Positions 36,290 through 45,696 of a stretch of DNA of 64,000 bases are shown here, piece after piece. The stretch is from Roseovarius confluentis. GTDB taxonomy: Bacteria > Pseudomonadota > Alphaproteobacteria > Rhodobacterales > Rhodobacteraceae. Numbering within the stretch: the stretch's first letter is position 1; every line of letters starts with the position of its first letter. The translations under genes and the position numbers were made by a program. Under the pieces are notes generated by a model. The model saw nothing but the letters and a program-made list of their open reading frames with translations. It was not told where the DNA came from and did not search any database. The DNA is taken from positions 124,001 through 188,000 of the forward strand of contig NZ_PPFE01000003.1 of NCBI RefSeq assembly GCF_002917925.1, written 5' to 3'.

Positions 36290-36337
36290 CAGAATCCCTC
36301 GAATGCTGTGAACTTTTCGGGATAGGACACCAAAGCG

Positions 36338-36352
36338 GTAAAGAACTGGTAA
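36338..36352 (+). promoter_or_regulatory. Possible CtrA-type site upstream of fliK
   Basis: GTAA-N7-GTAA (36338-36341 and 36349-36352) lies 52 nt before the fliK start, in the fliK/flgJ divergent gap. It differs from the TTAA-N7-TTAA consensus by one base in each half. CtrA controls flagellar genes in Rhodobacteraceae. The motif is short, so the match could be chance. Confidence 0.25.
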
Positions 36353-36403
36353 TCACGATCTGCGAAGTTCGACGGGCTGAGGAAGAAATCCCGGAGCTCA
36401 AGA

Positions 36404-38233
36404 ATGTTTTACACGGTCACAAGCGAGACGTCTGCCGCACAGACAAACAGCGGGAATGGGGTAAGGAATGTGCCTGCCGCGGAGGACGGCAAAGCCGAGG
36501 GCAATACGCACCGCCCCAGCTTTGCTTCCGTGTTTGTCGAGGCAGTACCGCGTCCCTCTGAGGCCGACTCTCCCAAGCAGAAAGCGAAAATCGATCTGCA
36601 AGTGGAGGATCCCGACGCGCACACAGAGGCATCGGGCGAGGCCATCGAATCCGACAGTGGTGAAACCGATGCACCGGTTGAGGATGAGCACCCGACCGCC
36701 ACGGAGGCCGCAGAAGAGTCTCGCCTTGTCGCCGGGGTGAGCGAGGCGGAAATCGAAGAGCAGAATGCCGCGCTGAAACATGAATCGCTTCACCAGGACA
36801 GAACGGCACTGACAGCGTCCTTGCCTTCGAAACCGGCCATAGCGTCGGACGGGAAAGGTGAGGTCTCTTGGGCGGGCAACGCCCGGGACCACAAGGTTGA
36901 GGGCCGGAACGCTGCGCCGCAAGCGAGGCACCAGGCTCCGGCTGAGCCATCGCAGAACCCGGTGCGCAGCCCTGATGGTTTCGGTGCCGAGCGTGACCTC
37001 GCTCAGGGCAAAGGCCCATCGGATCCGGCGGGCCGGACAAGTTCTGCTGCGCCTTCGCCGGGGGCCGCGAAGTCTGCAGAGTTTCTTGCCACAGCGGGCG
37101 TGAGACCTCAGGTCGGGTATTTCGCTCCTTCGGCAGACGGCGAGTTTCGTGCGGACGAAGCGCTGACACGAAGTCCGACAGTCAATTCCAGGCCAGAGAA
37201 TTACATGCTGGTACCCCAATCTGGCGACAAAAGACCCAATCAGGCTGTTGTGATTTCATCGGATCAAGCGGGCGAGGCCGACAATACCGTCTCCAGGCAA
37301 GAGCGGGATATTCGCTCGGTTCCGAATGTCCAGAATCGCGTCGGCGCTGGCACGCTATCCCAGTTCGTGGTGCCAGACGGCGGGGTCGCCGCGCCGCCAA
37401 CGCAAAGCATCGTGAAGTCCGAACCTTCGGTCGGCATGGGTCGTGGATGGTCATCGGCCGTTCCGGCATCCGATACATTCGCGCGTCAGATCGCGATGTC
37501 GAAGCCCGCGGCCGAAGTGCAGCAGGTCCCGAACTCGGAACCGGCCGACTATCGCAGGCTGTCCGCGGCGGAGGCGCGAACAGCCAACCAGGGCACTCTA
37601 CAGCCGGACCTCGCGCCAGCCTACGGCAGCAAGCCGGTTTCCAGCCCCCCGATTGTCACATCCGCAGTCGTTCCCGAGAACTTGGATGCGCACAGCAAAG
37701 GCGAGGATTGGGCTAGGACATTCGAACCGGACAGTAGCCGCATGAATACCGTCGGCGCCTTGACAAGCCAGGTCGAGACCAGCGCGCCGTTGCGCACAAG
37801 TCTTGTTGGCTTGGCGCGAATGCCGGATCTTCCGCGCCATGTTTCGGAACAACTGGCAGCGGGCTTGCGCCGGGCGACGGAACAATCCGCCGAAATTCGC
37901 TTGAACCCGGCCGAGCTTGGGCGGGTCCGGATCAACCTGCACACCAGCGATACCGGCGTCATCGTGAGCGTATTGGCTGACAGGCCGGAAACGCTGGACC
38001 TGCTGCGGCGAAACTCCGACATCCTGGCACAGGAGTTCCGTGAGATCGGCTATGGCGCGGCAGAATTCTCGTTCGGACAAGGCGGCGACCCGCAAACCGG
38101 TAAGAAGAGTGACGCGGATCGCGGCTCGTATCGGCATGACGTGGCCGAACCGGATGGTGATGCGACGCCCGACGTCGCGCCACTGGATGTATCGACCCGG
38201 ATAGCGCTGGACCGCGTCGATATTCGGCTCTGA
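36404..38233 (+). CDS. fliK: Flagellar hook-length control protein FliK
   Basis: A 609-residue protein. The first 450 residues are low complexity (Ala, Pro, Ser, Glu), as expected for the FliK ruler. The C-terminal Flg_hook domain (about residues 480-560) contains EIRLNPAELGRVRINL, then VSVLADRPETLDLLRRNSD and LAQEFREIGYGAAEFSF. FliK is exported and stops hook growth at a set length by switching export specificity. flgD follows after 21 nt on the same strand. Confidence 0.9.
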   Translation: MFYTVTSETSAAQTNSGNGVRNVPAAEDGKAEGNTHRPSFASVFVEAVPRPSEADSPKQKAKIDLQVEDPDAHTEASGEAIESDSGETDAPVEDEHPTATEAAEESRLVAGVSEAEIEEQNAALKHESLHQDRTALTASLPSKPAIASDGKGEVSWAGNARDHKVEGRNAAPQARHQAPAEPSQNPVRSPDGFGAERDLAQGKGPSDPAGRTSSAAPSPGAAKSAEFLATAGVRPQVGYFAPSADGEFRADEALTRSPTVNSRPENYMLVPQSGDKRPNQAVVISSDQAGEADNTVSRQERDIRSVPNVQNRVGAGTLSQFVVPDGGVAAPPTQSIVKSEPSVGMGRGWSSAVPASDTFARQIAMSKPAAEVQQVPNSEPADYRRLSAAEARTANQGTLQPDLAPAYGSKPVSSPPIVTSAVVPENLDAHSKGEDWARTFEPDSSRMNTVGALTSQVETSAPLRTSLVGLARMPDLPRHVSEQLAAGLRRATEQSAEIRLNPAELGRVRINLHTSDTGVIVSVLADRPETLDLLRRNSDILAQEFREIGYGAAEFSFGQGGDPQTGKKSDADRGSYRHDVAEPDGDATPDVAPLDVSTRIALDRVDIRL

Positions 38234-38254
38234 TCTATTTCAAAGGACAATATC

Positions 38255-38926
38255 ATGGATATCTCTGCTCTTTCCGCAAACACCGCTGGTGCGTCCGCAA
38301 GCGGGGCCGCAACTACTGCAAGCGGCTCATCCACACTGAGTTCGGATTTCGAGACGTTCATCCGCATGCTGACAGTGCAGATGGAGAATCAGGATCCGCT
38401 CAACCCGATGGAGTCGACGGAGTTCGCGACACAGCTTGCGACCTTCTCTGGCGTGGAACAACAGGTAAAGTCCAACGACCTGCTGTCGGCCCTCGGAGCG
38501 CAAATGAGTCTTCTGGGCGTGTCGCAAATGTCGGGCTGGATCGGTATGGAGGGCCGCGCGATCGCCCCGGTCAGGTTTGATGGAACTCCGGTGAATTTGA
38601 CAATCTCGGGCGACAACCTCGCTGATCGGCACGACCTGGTGGTTCGTGATGGCTCAGGCAACGAAGTTCAGCGCCTTGCCGTCTCCGGCGAGCGGCAAGA
38701 GATTGCCTGGCTGGGCAGCGATCCTGAAGGTAACCAACTGCCGCCCGGAACATATGACCTGAGCGTCGAGTCTTTTACCGGGGAAGAGATCGTCGAGACG
38801 ACACCGGTGCAGGTCCATGGCAGAATTGTCGAGGCGAGGAGGGAGTCAGATCAAACCGTACTGGTGATGGAGAACGGTCAGGAAGTGGGGGCCTCCGACA
38901 TTCTGGGGCTTCGTTTGCCGAGGTAA
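38255..38926 (+). CDS. flgD: Flagellar hook-capping protein FlgD
   Basis: 223 residues. The conserved N-terminal scaffold-export region is LSSDFETFIRMLTVQMENQD, followed by PLNPMESTEFATQLATFSGVEQQ. After a helix, TudorFlgD and Ig-like FlgD_ig parts follow (VNLTISGDNLADRHDLVVRD, LPPGTYDLSVESF). FlgD caps the growing hook and lets FlgE polymerise. Preceded by fliK; the hook gene flgE itself is not in the window. Confidence 0.95.
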   Translation: MDISALSANTAGASASGAATTASGSSTLSSDFETFIRMLTVQMENQDPLNPMESTEFATQLATFSGVEQQVKSNDLLSALGAQMSLLGVSQMSGWIGMEGRAIAPVRFDGTPVNLTISGDNLADRHDLVVRDGSGNEVQRLAVSGERQEIAWLGSDPEGNQLPPGTYDLSVESFTGEEIVETTPVQVHGRIVEARRESDQTVLVMENGQEVGASDILGLRLPR

Positions 38927-39078
38927 GATGAAAATATTGGCGAATTGGCCACATTCGGGCGCTAATAACCGGATTCTTTTCGATCTCTACGGATTGGGTT
39001 TTATTCTCTTTAAAATTGTGGGATATAAGGGTGAATTCGGTGCATTGGCATCACGCAACCATATGATTGGAGACTGTC

Positions 39079-39315
39079 ATGAAGAAACTTACGACACTTA
39101 TCGCAGCAAGCGCTGTCGTTGCAGCTTCGGTTGCGCCGGCCATTGCACAGGAAGCGACCTCGACCAATGATCCTTTCGTTTCGACGCAAGCGACTGAAGG
39201 TTCGATGCTGCAAATCGGCGGCGTGACCTATGTTGTTGTCGGCGTCGTCGCTGCAGGACTTATCGTTGCTCTTGCAGACGGCTCTTCCAGCACGACGAGC
39301 CTTGTGACGCAATAA
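39079..39315 (+). CDS. Small exported protein, YjbE-like
   Basis: A 78-residue protein with a signal peptide (TLIAASAVVAASVAPAIAQ) and one hydrophobic segment (VTYVVVGVVAAGLIVALADG), then a Ser/Thr-rich end (SSSTTSLVTQ). ATG at 39079 has GGAGA just upstream. In E. coli the yjbEFGH exopolysaccharide operon starts with a similar small Ser/Thr-rich exported protein. Here yjbF- and yjbH-like genes lie on the opposite strand and converge on it. The link is by context and size. Confidence 0.65.
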   Translation: MKKLTTLIAASAVVAASVAPAIAQEATSTNDPFVSTQATEGSMLQIGGVTYVVVGVVAAGLIVALADGSSSTTSLVTQ

Positions 39316-39340
39316 CTGGCTGACATCGCAAGCAGGTTTC

Positions 39341-39370
39341 AGCGGGCCTTTCCGGGCCCGCTTTTCTTTT
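39341..39370 (+). terminator. Rho-independent terminator after the yjbE-like gene
   Basis: An 8-bp stem AGCGGGCC/GGCCCGCT with loop TTTCCG is followed by TTTTCTTTT. It is 25 nt after the stop and separates this gene from the convergent yjbF-yjbH operon. Confidence 0.9.
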
Positions 39371-39475
39371 GTTTGAAGCAAGGCGCCTGCTCGCATGCAT
39401 GGATGGAATGGGCACGCCCGCTACGTGCCTGACGGTTCCTTGGCAAAACAGGTGCTTTTTCTTGGAACGACCTGC

Positions 39476-40171
39476 TTAGCGCAGGTGGCTAAGCACGAAA
39501 TACCCAAGGCCCTCGCCAAGCCAGGTGCGCGACTCGACGATCCGACCACTGTCGCTGACCAGATAGTAGTTGTCGAAGGTGCCAGTATCCGTCTTGCAGA
39601 AAACATCGACACGCGTCACCTGCAGAGCGAGCGCGCCGGCCTGATAGGCTTGGCGCTGATCCGGGGTAAAGGCACAGTAGGCTTCGGTTTCCTCGATCTG
39701 GTTTTCGCCGTCCAGGTGACGCAATACCTGCTTCGTAATTCCGTCTTCGCGCCGCGATAGCATTCCAAGCAAGCCGTTGACGCTGGAAGACATAAGATCG
39801 GTGCCAAGGCCGCGCGTTGATGTGATCACGCCGCCGCGCGTCGATACGCTTCGCCTTTCGGAGGTGCCCCATGCAGACCATGTACTGTAGGGACCGTTGG
39901 TTTCGATCACCCGCAAGACGGCAACGCTACCTGTTCCCTCGATCCGCATCAGCGCAAATGGACCGTCACTCGAATTCAGCGCACGGCGGATCTCCCGCTG
40001 AACAACCGCGTCAGGAATCTCCCTGGTTGGCTCTCTTTGAGAGCGCCTGGAATCGATCAGCGTCTTGCCGACAGACAGCACGGAAACGCCCTCGCGCGTA
40101 TTCGTACAGCCTGTGACAGCCAGAGCGGACAATACCCAGACCGCGAAAATAAGCATTCTGCTCGGCATCAT
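39476..40171 (-). CDS. YjbF-like outer-membrane lipoprotein
   Basis: A 231-residue protein with a lipoprotein signal: MLIFAVWVLSALAVTGC, with Cys in a lipobox (AVTGC). The mature part is rich in beta-strand and fits YjbF/GfcB: ETNGPYSTWSAWGTSERRSV, then TSTRGLGTDLMSS. GfcB/YjbF are coupled to exopolysaccharide secretion. The ATG overlaps the stop of the yjbH-like gene (ATGA). The GfcC/YjbG gene usual between F and H is missing. Confidence 0.8.
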   Translation of the reverse strand: MMPSRMLIFAVWVLSALAVTGCTNTREGVSVLSVGKTLIDSRRSQREPTREIPDAVVQREIRRALNSSDGPFALMRIEGTGSVAVLRVIETNGPYSTWSAWGTSERRSVSTRGGVITSTRGLGTDLMSSSVNGLLGMLSRREDGITKQVLRHLDGENQIEETEAYCAFTPDQRQAYQAGALALQVTRVDVFCKTDTGTFDNYYLVSDSGRIVESRTWLGEGLGYFVLSHLR

Positions 40172-42288
40172 CTCCAGTATTTCCCCCAGCTTTTGGCAAC
40201 TTCCGGCCGGTGCGATCCACGGATGGTTTCATAGAGCCGACCGTCGACCTCCAACCGTTGACCACCGTCGCGGGTAAGGGGGCGCAGGACACCGCTCGCT
40301 TTCTGCTTGGTCGGTTTGCCCACCAACCAGGACAGCGGAACGGTGAACCGGAGGCCCTTGTCGAAAGACCCCTCGCCGAATTGGCTGGCCGAAACGTCGG
40401 TGAACGTGGCGAATGCGCCGATTTTCCAGCCGTTTGCGAACTCTCGGTCGATGGTGATCGTGCCACCCCAATCCCCGGCGAGATAGCGCCCGGCGTCGAT
40501 CTGGCCGTGAAAACCGTTGCCAAAATCGTAATACGCGGACACGTGGCCGTTGAACTCGGGGATCGTACCCCCGGGCGTTACGCGGGAGCGAAGGCCGAAC
40601 TGCTGATCGAAGTCGCGCGGATGCGTATAGTTGACCTCGGCGCCAAGCGCCAACCGGCTGTTCACGGGCTTCCAAAGGACTTCGCCGGAAATGCCGGCAT
40701 ACATGCGTTCAAGATAGCCTGCGGTGACGCGGCTGTAGAAATCAGGCCCGAGCCGCCCGTATTTCGCCACCGTGAGATTCTCCAGGAACGGCTCATCCGT
40801 TCGGTTGTAGAGGGCGACGTCCGAGCGGACCCGCGGTAGCTGAGAGTTGTTTGGCTTGACCGCGCTATCGAGATTGCCGATCACTTTTTGCCCAAGAGAC
40901 CCGGACACGATCCAACCCGAGCCGAGGTGATATTTTCCCTTGGCGCGGATGCCGATATCGCCCCGAAGCGGATCGCCAGGATCAAACAGCGACGTGCGCA
41001 GATAGGGGCCGATTGACCATTCGAAGCGCGGATAGTTGCCTGGCAACGGTTCGGGGTAGTCGCCAAAGCGCAGCGTGTCGGTGAACTGCGCGGCGGCTAG
41101 CGCCTCGCGCGCCGGCCGGTGCTCCAACCGCTCCAGGTCGGTGCGGCTGAGTGACATCGTGCTGGCCGGGATGCCGTTCTCGATCAGGGTGACGTGAAGC
41201 ATCTCGACCGATGCAGGCAGTTCACGGCTCATGCTGCGCAGGGTGCGGCCCAGTGCCTGAGACGTGGCGTCATATTTTTCGTTTCGGATGCGCACATGCG
41301 CGGAGCGCCCGCTCAGGGTGATGCCTTCAAAATCGAGATCGGATTGCTCAAGGCTACTATCCAGCGAAGCCGTGATCGCTTTTTCGCGGCCCGGCTGAGT
41401 GGTCCAGCCCAGATCCTCGGCGCTGCGCGGACCGCGGACCGCGACGGGCAAGGGCGCAAGTTCGGTGCCGCCTTTTATCGAGGGCGACCTGGGATTGAGA
41501 TTGAACGTGAGCGCCGCGCCGAATTCCTCGCCATGCAGGGCAAAGGCCCGCAGCGAGGTGTTCTCGCTGACCTGGTAAGTCGCCGCAAAGTTCCACGGTA
41601 TCGACCGCTTAAGGATGCCGGCAGATTGCGCGATGTCGTAATTGTCCGAGGAATACTCCGCGCTCAGCAACAGCTTGTCGGTCACCTGATAGCTTGCACC
41701 GCCAAAAAGCGCGTAGTCGCCCTGGAACCAGTCATCGATGTTGAACTGCCCGCCCGTGCCGACCCCGGCAAAGCTGAAGGGTGCACGCGACCCGATGCTG
41801 CCGTCGCTGCCGTAGCTGCCCAGACGCCCGAAACCCAGACCACCGGTCACACGCAACCGATCCCCGATGGATTTCGTGGCGACGACATACTCGCCGGACA
41901 GAATTCCCGTCCCGACGAAATCGCGCAGGCCAATGGAAACCGCCGGGGTGAAGTCTGTTTCGTCAAACAGGCGAAAGCGCAGATCGAAGCTGCGGTCGTA
42001 ATACGTGGAGAAGGACGGCGTCAAATCCTCGGTGCCTGCATAGCGGAAGCTACCGGAAAGCCGGTCGGTAATCTGAAAACTCAACGTCGCGCGAAAGAAA
42101 CCATCGAAATACGTGACATTGGTTGTCAATTCACCGTCCGGTGCCGACTCGGCCGTCGGCATGTCGATCAGACCGCCGGGCGTGCCATAGTTGTTGGTTG
42201 TCCGCGTTTTCAGATTGTCGGCGACTGCCAGGCCGGGAAGGCCAAGCAATCCAAGCGTGATCAGAACGCGTGTCGGTATGCGGATCAC
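40168..42288 (-). CDS. YjbH-like outer-membrane exopolysaccharide protein
   Basis: 706 residues with a signal peptide (LITLGLLGLPGLAVA). After it comes the YjbH/GfcD start (NNYGTPGGLIDMPTAESA) and a long series of amphipathic strands suggesting a large beta-barrel, with the C-terminal half showing DFYSRVTAGYLERMYAGIS and YDFGNGFHGQIDAGRYLAGD. The family is thought to secrete or assemble exopolysaccharide at the outer membrane. The yjbF-like gene overlaps by 4 nt; a 116-nt gap separates it from ubiB. Confidence 0.85.
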   Translation of the reverse strand: MIRIPTRVLITLGLLGLPGLAVADNLKTRTTNNYGTPGGLIDMPTAESAPDGELTTNVTYFDGFFRATLSFQITDRLSGSFRYAGTEDLTPSFSTYYDRSFDLRFRLFDETDFTPAVSIGLRDFVGTGILSGEYVVATKSIGDRLRVTGGLGFGRLGSYGSDGSIGSRAPFSFAGVGTGGQFNIDDWFQGDYALFGGASYQVTDKLLLSAEYSSDNYDIAQSAGILKRSIPWNFAATYQVSENTSLRAFALHGEEFGAALTFNLNPRSPSIKGGTELAPLPVAVRGPRSAEDLGWTTQPGREKAITASLDSSLEQSDLDFEGITLSGRSAHVRIRNEKYDATSQALGRTLRSMSRELPASVEMLHVTLIENGIPASTMSLSRTDLERLEHRPAREALAAAQFTDTLRFGDYPEPLPGNYPRFEWSIGPYLRTSLFDPGDPLRGDIGIRAKGKYHLGSGWIVSGSLGQKVIGNLDSAVKPNNSQLPRVRSDVALYNRTDEPFLENLTVAKYGRLGPDFYSRVTAGYLERMYAGISGEVLWKPVNSRLALGAEVNYTHPRDFDQQFGLRSRVTPGGTIPEFNGHVSAYYDFGNGFHGQIDAGRYLAGDWGGTITIDREFANGWKIGAFATFTDVSASQFGEGSFDKGLRFTVPLSWLVGKPTKQKASGVLRPLTRDGGQRLEVDGRLYETIRGSHRPEVAKSWGKYWR

Positions 42289-42404
42289 TGCGCGTTTCCC
42301 TCCATTGACGTCCCGTCGACGTTAGCCAAGCACATGTGATTCCGACACCGCCCGAAGCGTTGCGTCATTCGATAGATAGCAGGAGTCACATCAAAACCAC
42401 GTCT

Positions 42405-43937
42405 TCAGAAAAACATCGTTGCCAGCAAAGTTGCCATGGCACCAAGCGTGATGCCCATACCCAGCCATAGCACGGATTTCCAGCGCAGGCCGCGCGTTGG
42501 TTCCGGTTCGGGCGACGATTGGCGGATCAACGCGCTTTCGACGATCTTTGGCAGGCGCGGCCCATACCGCGACAGCACCATCAGCGTGCGGCGCAGGTCG
42601 CGCACCGCGGCGCCGGGGCCGATGTTCTTGCGAATATAATCCTCGACCACGGGCTTGGCGACCTGCCAGATGTTGGTCTGCGGGTTCAGGCTTCGCGCGA
42701 CACCCTCGACAACGACCATCGTGCGTTGCAGAAGGATAAGCTCGGTGCGGGTCTCCATCCCGAATCTTTCTGTCACTTCAAATAGATAGCTTAACAGCCC
42801 GCCCATCGAGATCTTAGAGGCATCCATGCCGAAAATCGGCTCGCCGACGGCTCTCAGCGCACGGGCAAACTCGTCCACGTCGCGGTCGGGGGGGACGTAG
42901 CCGGCCTCGAAATGCACTTCGGCGACACGCTGGTAATCGCGCTTGATAAAGCCATAGAGGATCTCGGCATAGACCCGGCGGGTGTATTCGTCGATATGCC
43001 CCATGATCCCGAAATCATAGGCGATGATATCGCCGTTCGGCGCGACCTTCAGGTTGCCCTGGTGCATGTCGGCGTGAAAAAAACCGTCTCGCAGGGCGTG
43101 TTTCAGGAACAGTTGCAGCACCCGTTCGCCAAGCTCCGCCCGGTCGTGGCCGGCGGCGTCTATGGCGGCGTTGTCGCCCATCGGCGCCCCGTCGGCCCAT
43201 TCCATCACCATCACGCGCCGCCCGGACATATCCCAGTTGACGGCCGGCAGGCTGAAGCCTTCATCCTCGGCGGTATTGGCGGTGAACTCGCTGGCAGAGG
43301 CCGCTTCGAGACGCAGGTCGAGTTCTCCGTTAACCACGCCCTCGAAATGGGCGATCACGTCGCGCGGTTTCAGGCGGCGCGCGGACGGAGACAGCACCTC
43401 GATCATGCGCGCCGCGAAATAGAACGCGTCGATGTCCCGGCGAAAGGCCCGCTCGATTCCCGGGCGCAGCACCTTGACCGCCACGTCCTGTCCAGTGTCT
43501 CGCAGCCGCGCCTTGTGCACCTGCGCGATCGACGCGGCGGCAATCGGGTCGCTGAACTCCGAGAAAACGGCATCGACCGGCTGACCCATCGAGCTGGCGA
43601 CACTGGCCTTGGCCACCTCCGCATCGAAAGGCGGCAGCTTGTCCTGCAACACCCGCAACTCCTGGGCCAGCGCATCACCGACGATGTCGGGCCGGGTCGA
43701 GAATACCTGCCCGAACTTGATATAGGCCGGGCCCAGCGCGGTCAGCGCGCGTAGCGCGGGCGGCATATTGGTGTCGCCCTTGTAGCCCAGCCATTGAAAC
43801 GGCCAGGCCAGGAATCGCATGGTGCCGCGCACCAGCGGCGGCGCGTCCATCGCATCCATGATCAGGCCCATGGCGCCGGTGCGTTCCAGCGTGGCGCCCG
43901 TGCGGATCAGGCGCAGGATGTTGTGCGGTCCGCGCAT
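42405..43937 (-). CDS. ubiB: UbiB-family protein kinase-like ATPase
   Basis: A 510-residue ABC1/ADCK protein needed for ubiquinone synthesis, probably as an ATPase acting on membrane-bound intermediates. Kinase-like motifs: the A-rich loop (PIAAASIAQVHKARL), AVKVLRPGIERAF, HADMHQGNL and IAYDFGIMG. A hydrophobic C-terminal tail (SVLWLGMGITLGAMATLLATMFF) anchors it. It follows ubiE by 3 nt. Confidence 0.95.
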   Translation of the reverse strand: MRGPHNILRLIRTGATLERTGAMGLIMDAMDAPPLVRGTMRFLAWPFQWLGYKGDTNMPPALRALTALGPAYIKFGQVFSTRPDIVGDALAQELRVLQDKLPPFDAEVAKASVASSMGQPVDAVFSEFSDPIAAASIAQVHKARLRDTGQDVAVKVLRPGIERAFRRDIDAFYFAARMIEVLSPSARRLKPRDVIAHFEGVVNGELDLRLEAASASEFTANTAEDEGFSLPAVNWDMSGRRVMVMEWADGAPMGDNAAIDAAGHDRAELGERVLQLFLKHALRDGFFHADMHQGNLKVAPNGDIIAYDFGIMGHIDEYTRRVYAEILYGFIKRDYQRVAEVHFEAGYVPPDRDVDEFARALRAVGEPIFGMDASKISMGGLLSYLFEVTERFGMETRTELILLQRTMVVVEGVARSLNPQTNIWQVAKPVVEDYIRKNIGPGAAVRDLRRTLMVLSRYGPRLPKIVESALIRQSSPEPEPTRGLRWKSVLWLGMGITLGAMATLLATMFF

Positions 43938-43940
43938 GGC

Positions 43941-44684
43941 TCAGATCTTCCAGCCGGAATGCAGGCAGGCTATTCCCATGCTCAGGTTGCGGTACTTGGC
44001 CTGCTCGAACCCGGCTTGCCGCACCATGCCCAAGAACGTTTCCTGGTCGGGGAACTTGCGGATCGACTCAACAAGGTACTGATAGCTGTCGCGATCCCCG
44101 GCGATGGCCTTGCCCATCTGCGGAATGATGTTGAAGGAATACAGGTCATAGACCTTCTGCATCAGGTCGTTCGGGATCTGGCTGAACTCCAGCACCATCA
44201 GCCGCCCGCCGGGTTTCAGCACGCGAAAAGCTTCGTTCAGGGCCTCCTGCGGTCGGGTGACGTTCCGGATACCGAAACTGATCGTGTAGACATCGAAACT
44301 GTTGTCGGCAAAGGGCAGCGCCATCGCGTCGCCCACCACCCAGTCAAGGCTTTCGGCCATCTGTTCCGCCTCGGCCCGCTTGCGGCCTTCGACCAGCATT
44401 GGTTCGGTCAGGTCCAGAACCGTGGCGTGGCCCGATCCGGCGCGTTCGAGGAACCGAAAGGCAATGTCCCCGGTGCCACCCGCCACGTCCAGCAGGCGCT
44501 GGCCCGCGCGCGGCGCCAGCCAGTCCATCATCGCGTCTTTCCAGACGCGGTGGATGCCGAAGGACATCGCGTCGTTCATCACGTCGTATTTCGACGCGAC
44601 CGAGCCGAACACGCCGCGCACGCGGCCCGCCTTTTCCTCCTCGGGGATGTCCTCGTATCCGAAATGCGTTGTTTTCCCGGTCAT
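43941..44684 (-). CDS. ubiE: Ubiquinone/menaquinone C-methyltransferase UbiE
   Basis: A 247-residue SAM-dependent methyltransferase acting on the polyprenyl benzoquinol ring. SAM-binding motif [33 protein letters not shown] and [20 protein letters not shown] are the UbiE/Coq5 signatures. Divergent from mutM with 95 nt between. The order ubiE-ubiB is common in alphaproteobacteria, usually beside mutM, as here. Confidence 0.97.
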   Translation of the reverse strand: MTGKTTHFGYEDIPEEEKAGRVRGVFGSVASKYDVMNDAMSFGIHRVWKDAMMDWLAPRAGQRLLDVAGGTGDIAFRFLERAGSGHATVLDLTEPMLVEGRKRAEAEQMAESLDWVVGDAMALPFADNSFDVYTISFGIRNVTRPQEALNEAFRVLKPGGRLMVLEFSQIPNDLMQKVYDLYSFNIIPQMGKAIAGDRDSYQYLVESIRKFPDQETFLGMVRQAGFEQAKYRNLSMGIACLHSGWKI

Positions 44685-44779
44685 TTATCCCCGCGGCCTT
44701 GCCGTTTGATCCTCAAGTCCTTCTTATAGGTCGCCGGGGGCGGGTTACAATGCGCCCGTTTGGTCGCAGAGGGGGCAGA

Positions 44780-45631
44780 ATGCCGGAATTGCCAGAGGTC
44801 GAGACAGTGCGCCGCGGGCTGGAGCCCGCGATGACCGGTGCCGTGATCGCGTCGGCACAGGTCAACCGCCCCGACCTGCGCTGGCCCTTTCCGCCGGGCA
44901 TGGCCACGCGGCTGACCGGACAGCGTGTCCTGGGTCTGCGGCGGCGGTCGAAATACATCCTTGCCGACCTGTCCTCGGGCGAGACGCTGTTGATCCACCT
45001 TGGCATGTCCGGCCGCATCCTGATCTCGGGAGATCCGCTGGGGCAGTTCGTGCACGATCATCCCGCGGCGGAGAAACATGACCACGTGGTGCTCGACATG
45101 GCCAACGGCGCCCGCATCACTTTCAACGACCCGCGCCGCTTCGGCGCGATGGACCTGATGGCCACCGACAACGCCGAGGCGCATCCCCTGCTGGCCAAAC
45201 TGGGCCCCGAGCCCTTGGGCAACCAGTTCGACGAGCCTTATCTCGTCGCAGCGCTGCAGGATAAGAACACGCCGATCAAATCGGCCCTGCTGGATCAACG
45301 AATCGTGGCGGGGCTGGGCAATATCTACGTCTGCGAGGCGCTCTTCCGGGCCGGCATCTCGCCCCTGCGCCGCGCCGGACGAATCTCGGCCAAGCGGGTC
45401 GCGGCACTGGTGCCGATCATCCGCGCCGTGCTGAACGACGCGATTCTCGCTGGTGGGTCTTCGTTGCGCGATTTCCGCCAAGCCGATGGCGAACTTGGAT
45501 ATTTTCAGCACAGCTTCGACGTCTACGACCGCGAAGGCGCCCCCTGCCGCCGCCCCGGCTGCCCGGGAAATGTGCGCCGCGTCGTTCAATCGGGCCGGTC
45601 GAGCTTCTATTGCGCGACCTGCCAAAGATAA
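44780..45631 (+). CDS. mutM: Formamidopyrimidine-DNA glycosylase
   Basis: A 283-residue bifunctional glycosylase/AP lyase that removes 8-oxoguanine and Fapy lesions. N-terminal catalytic [14 protein letters not shown], with Pro2 nucleophile and Glu3. H2TH region: [20 protein letters not shown]. The C-terminal zinc finger has four Cys in [12 protein letters not shown] and FYCATCQR. Start is the ATG at 44780, required because mature Pro is residue 2; upstream codons are not conserved. Confidence 0.97.
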   Translation: MPELPEVETVRRGLEPAMTGAVIASAQVNRPDLRWPFPPGMATRLTGQRVLGLRRRSKYILADLSSGETLLIHLGMSGRILISGDPLGQFVHDHPAAEKHDHVVLDMANGARITFNDPRRFGAMDLMATDNAEAHPLLAKLGPEPLGNQFDEPYLVAALQDKNTPIKSALLDQRIVAGLGNIYVCEALFRAGISPLRRAGRISAKRVAALVPIIRAVLNDAILAGGSSLRDFRQADGELGYFQHSFDVYDREGAPCRRPGCPGNVRRVVQSGRSSFYCATCQR

Positions 45632-45696
45632 CCTTGATCCGACTGACCCAAATGGTAATGACTCAAATCTGACAGAAACAAGCGAAAGCAGATTTC

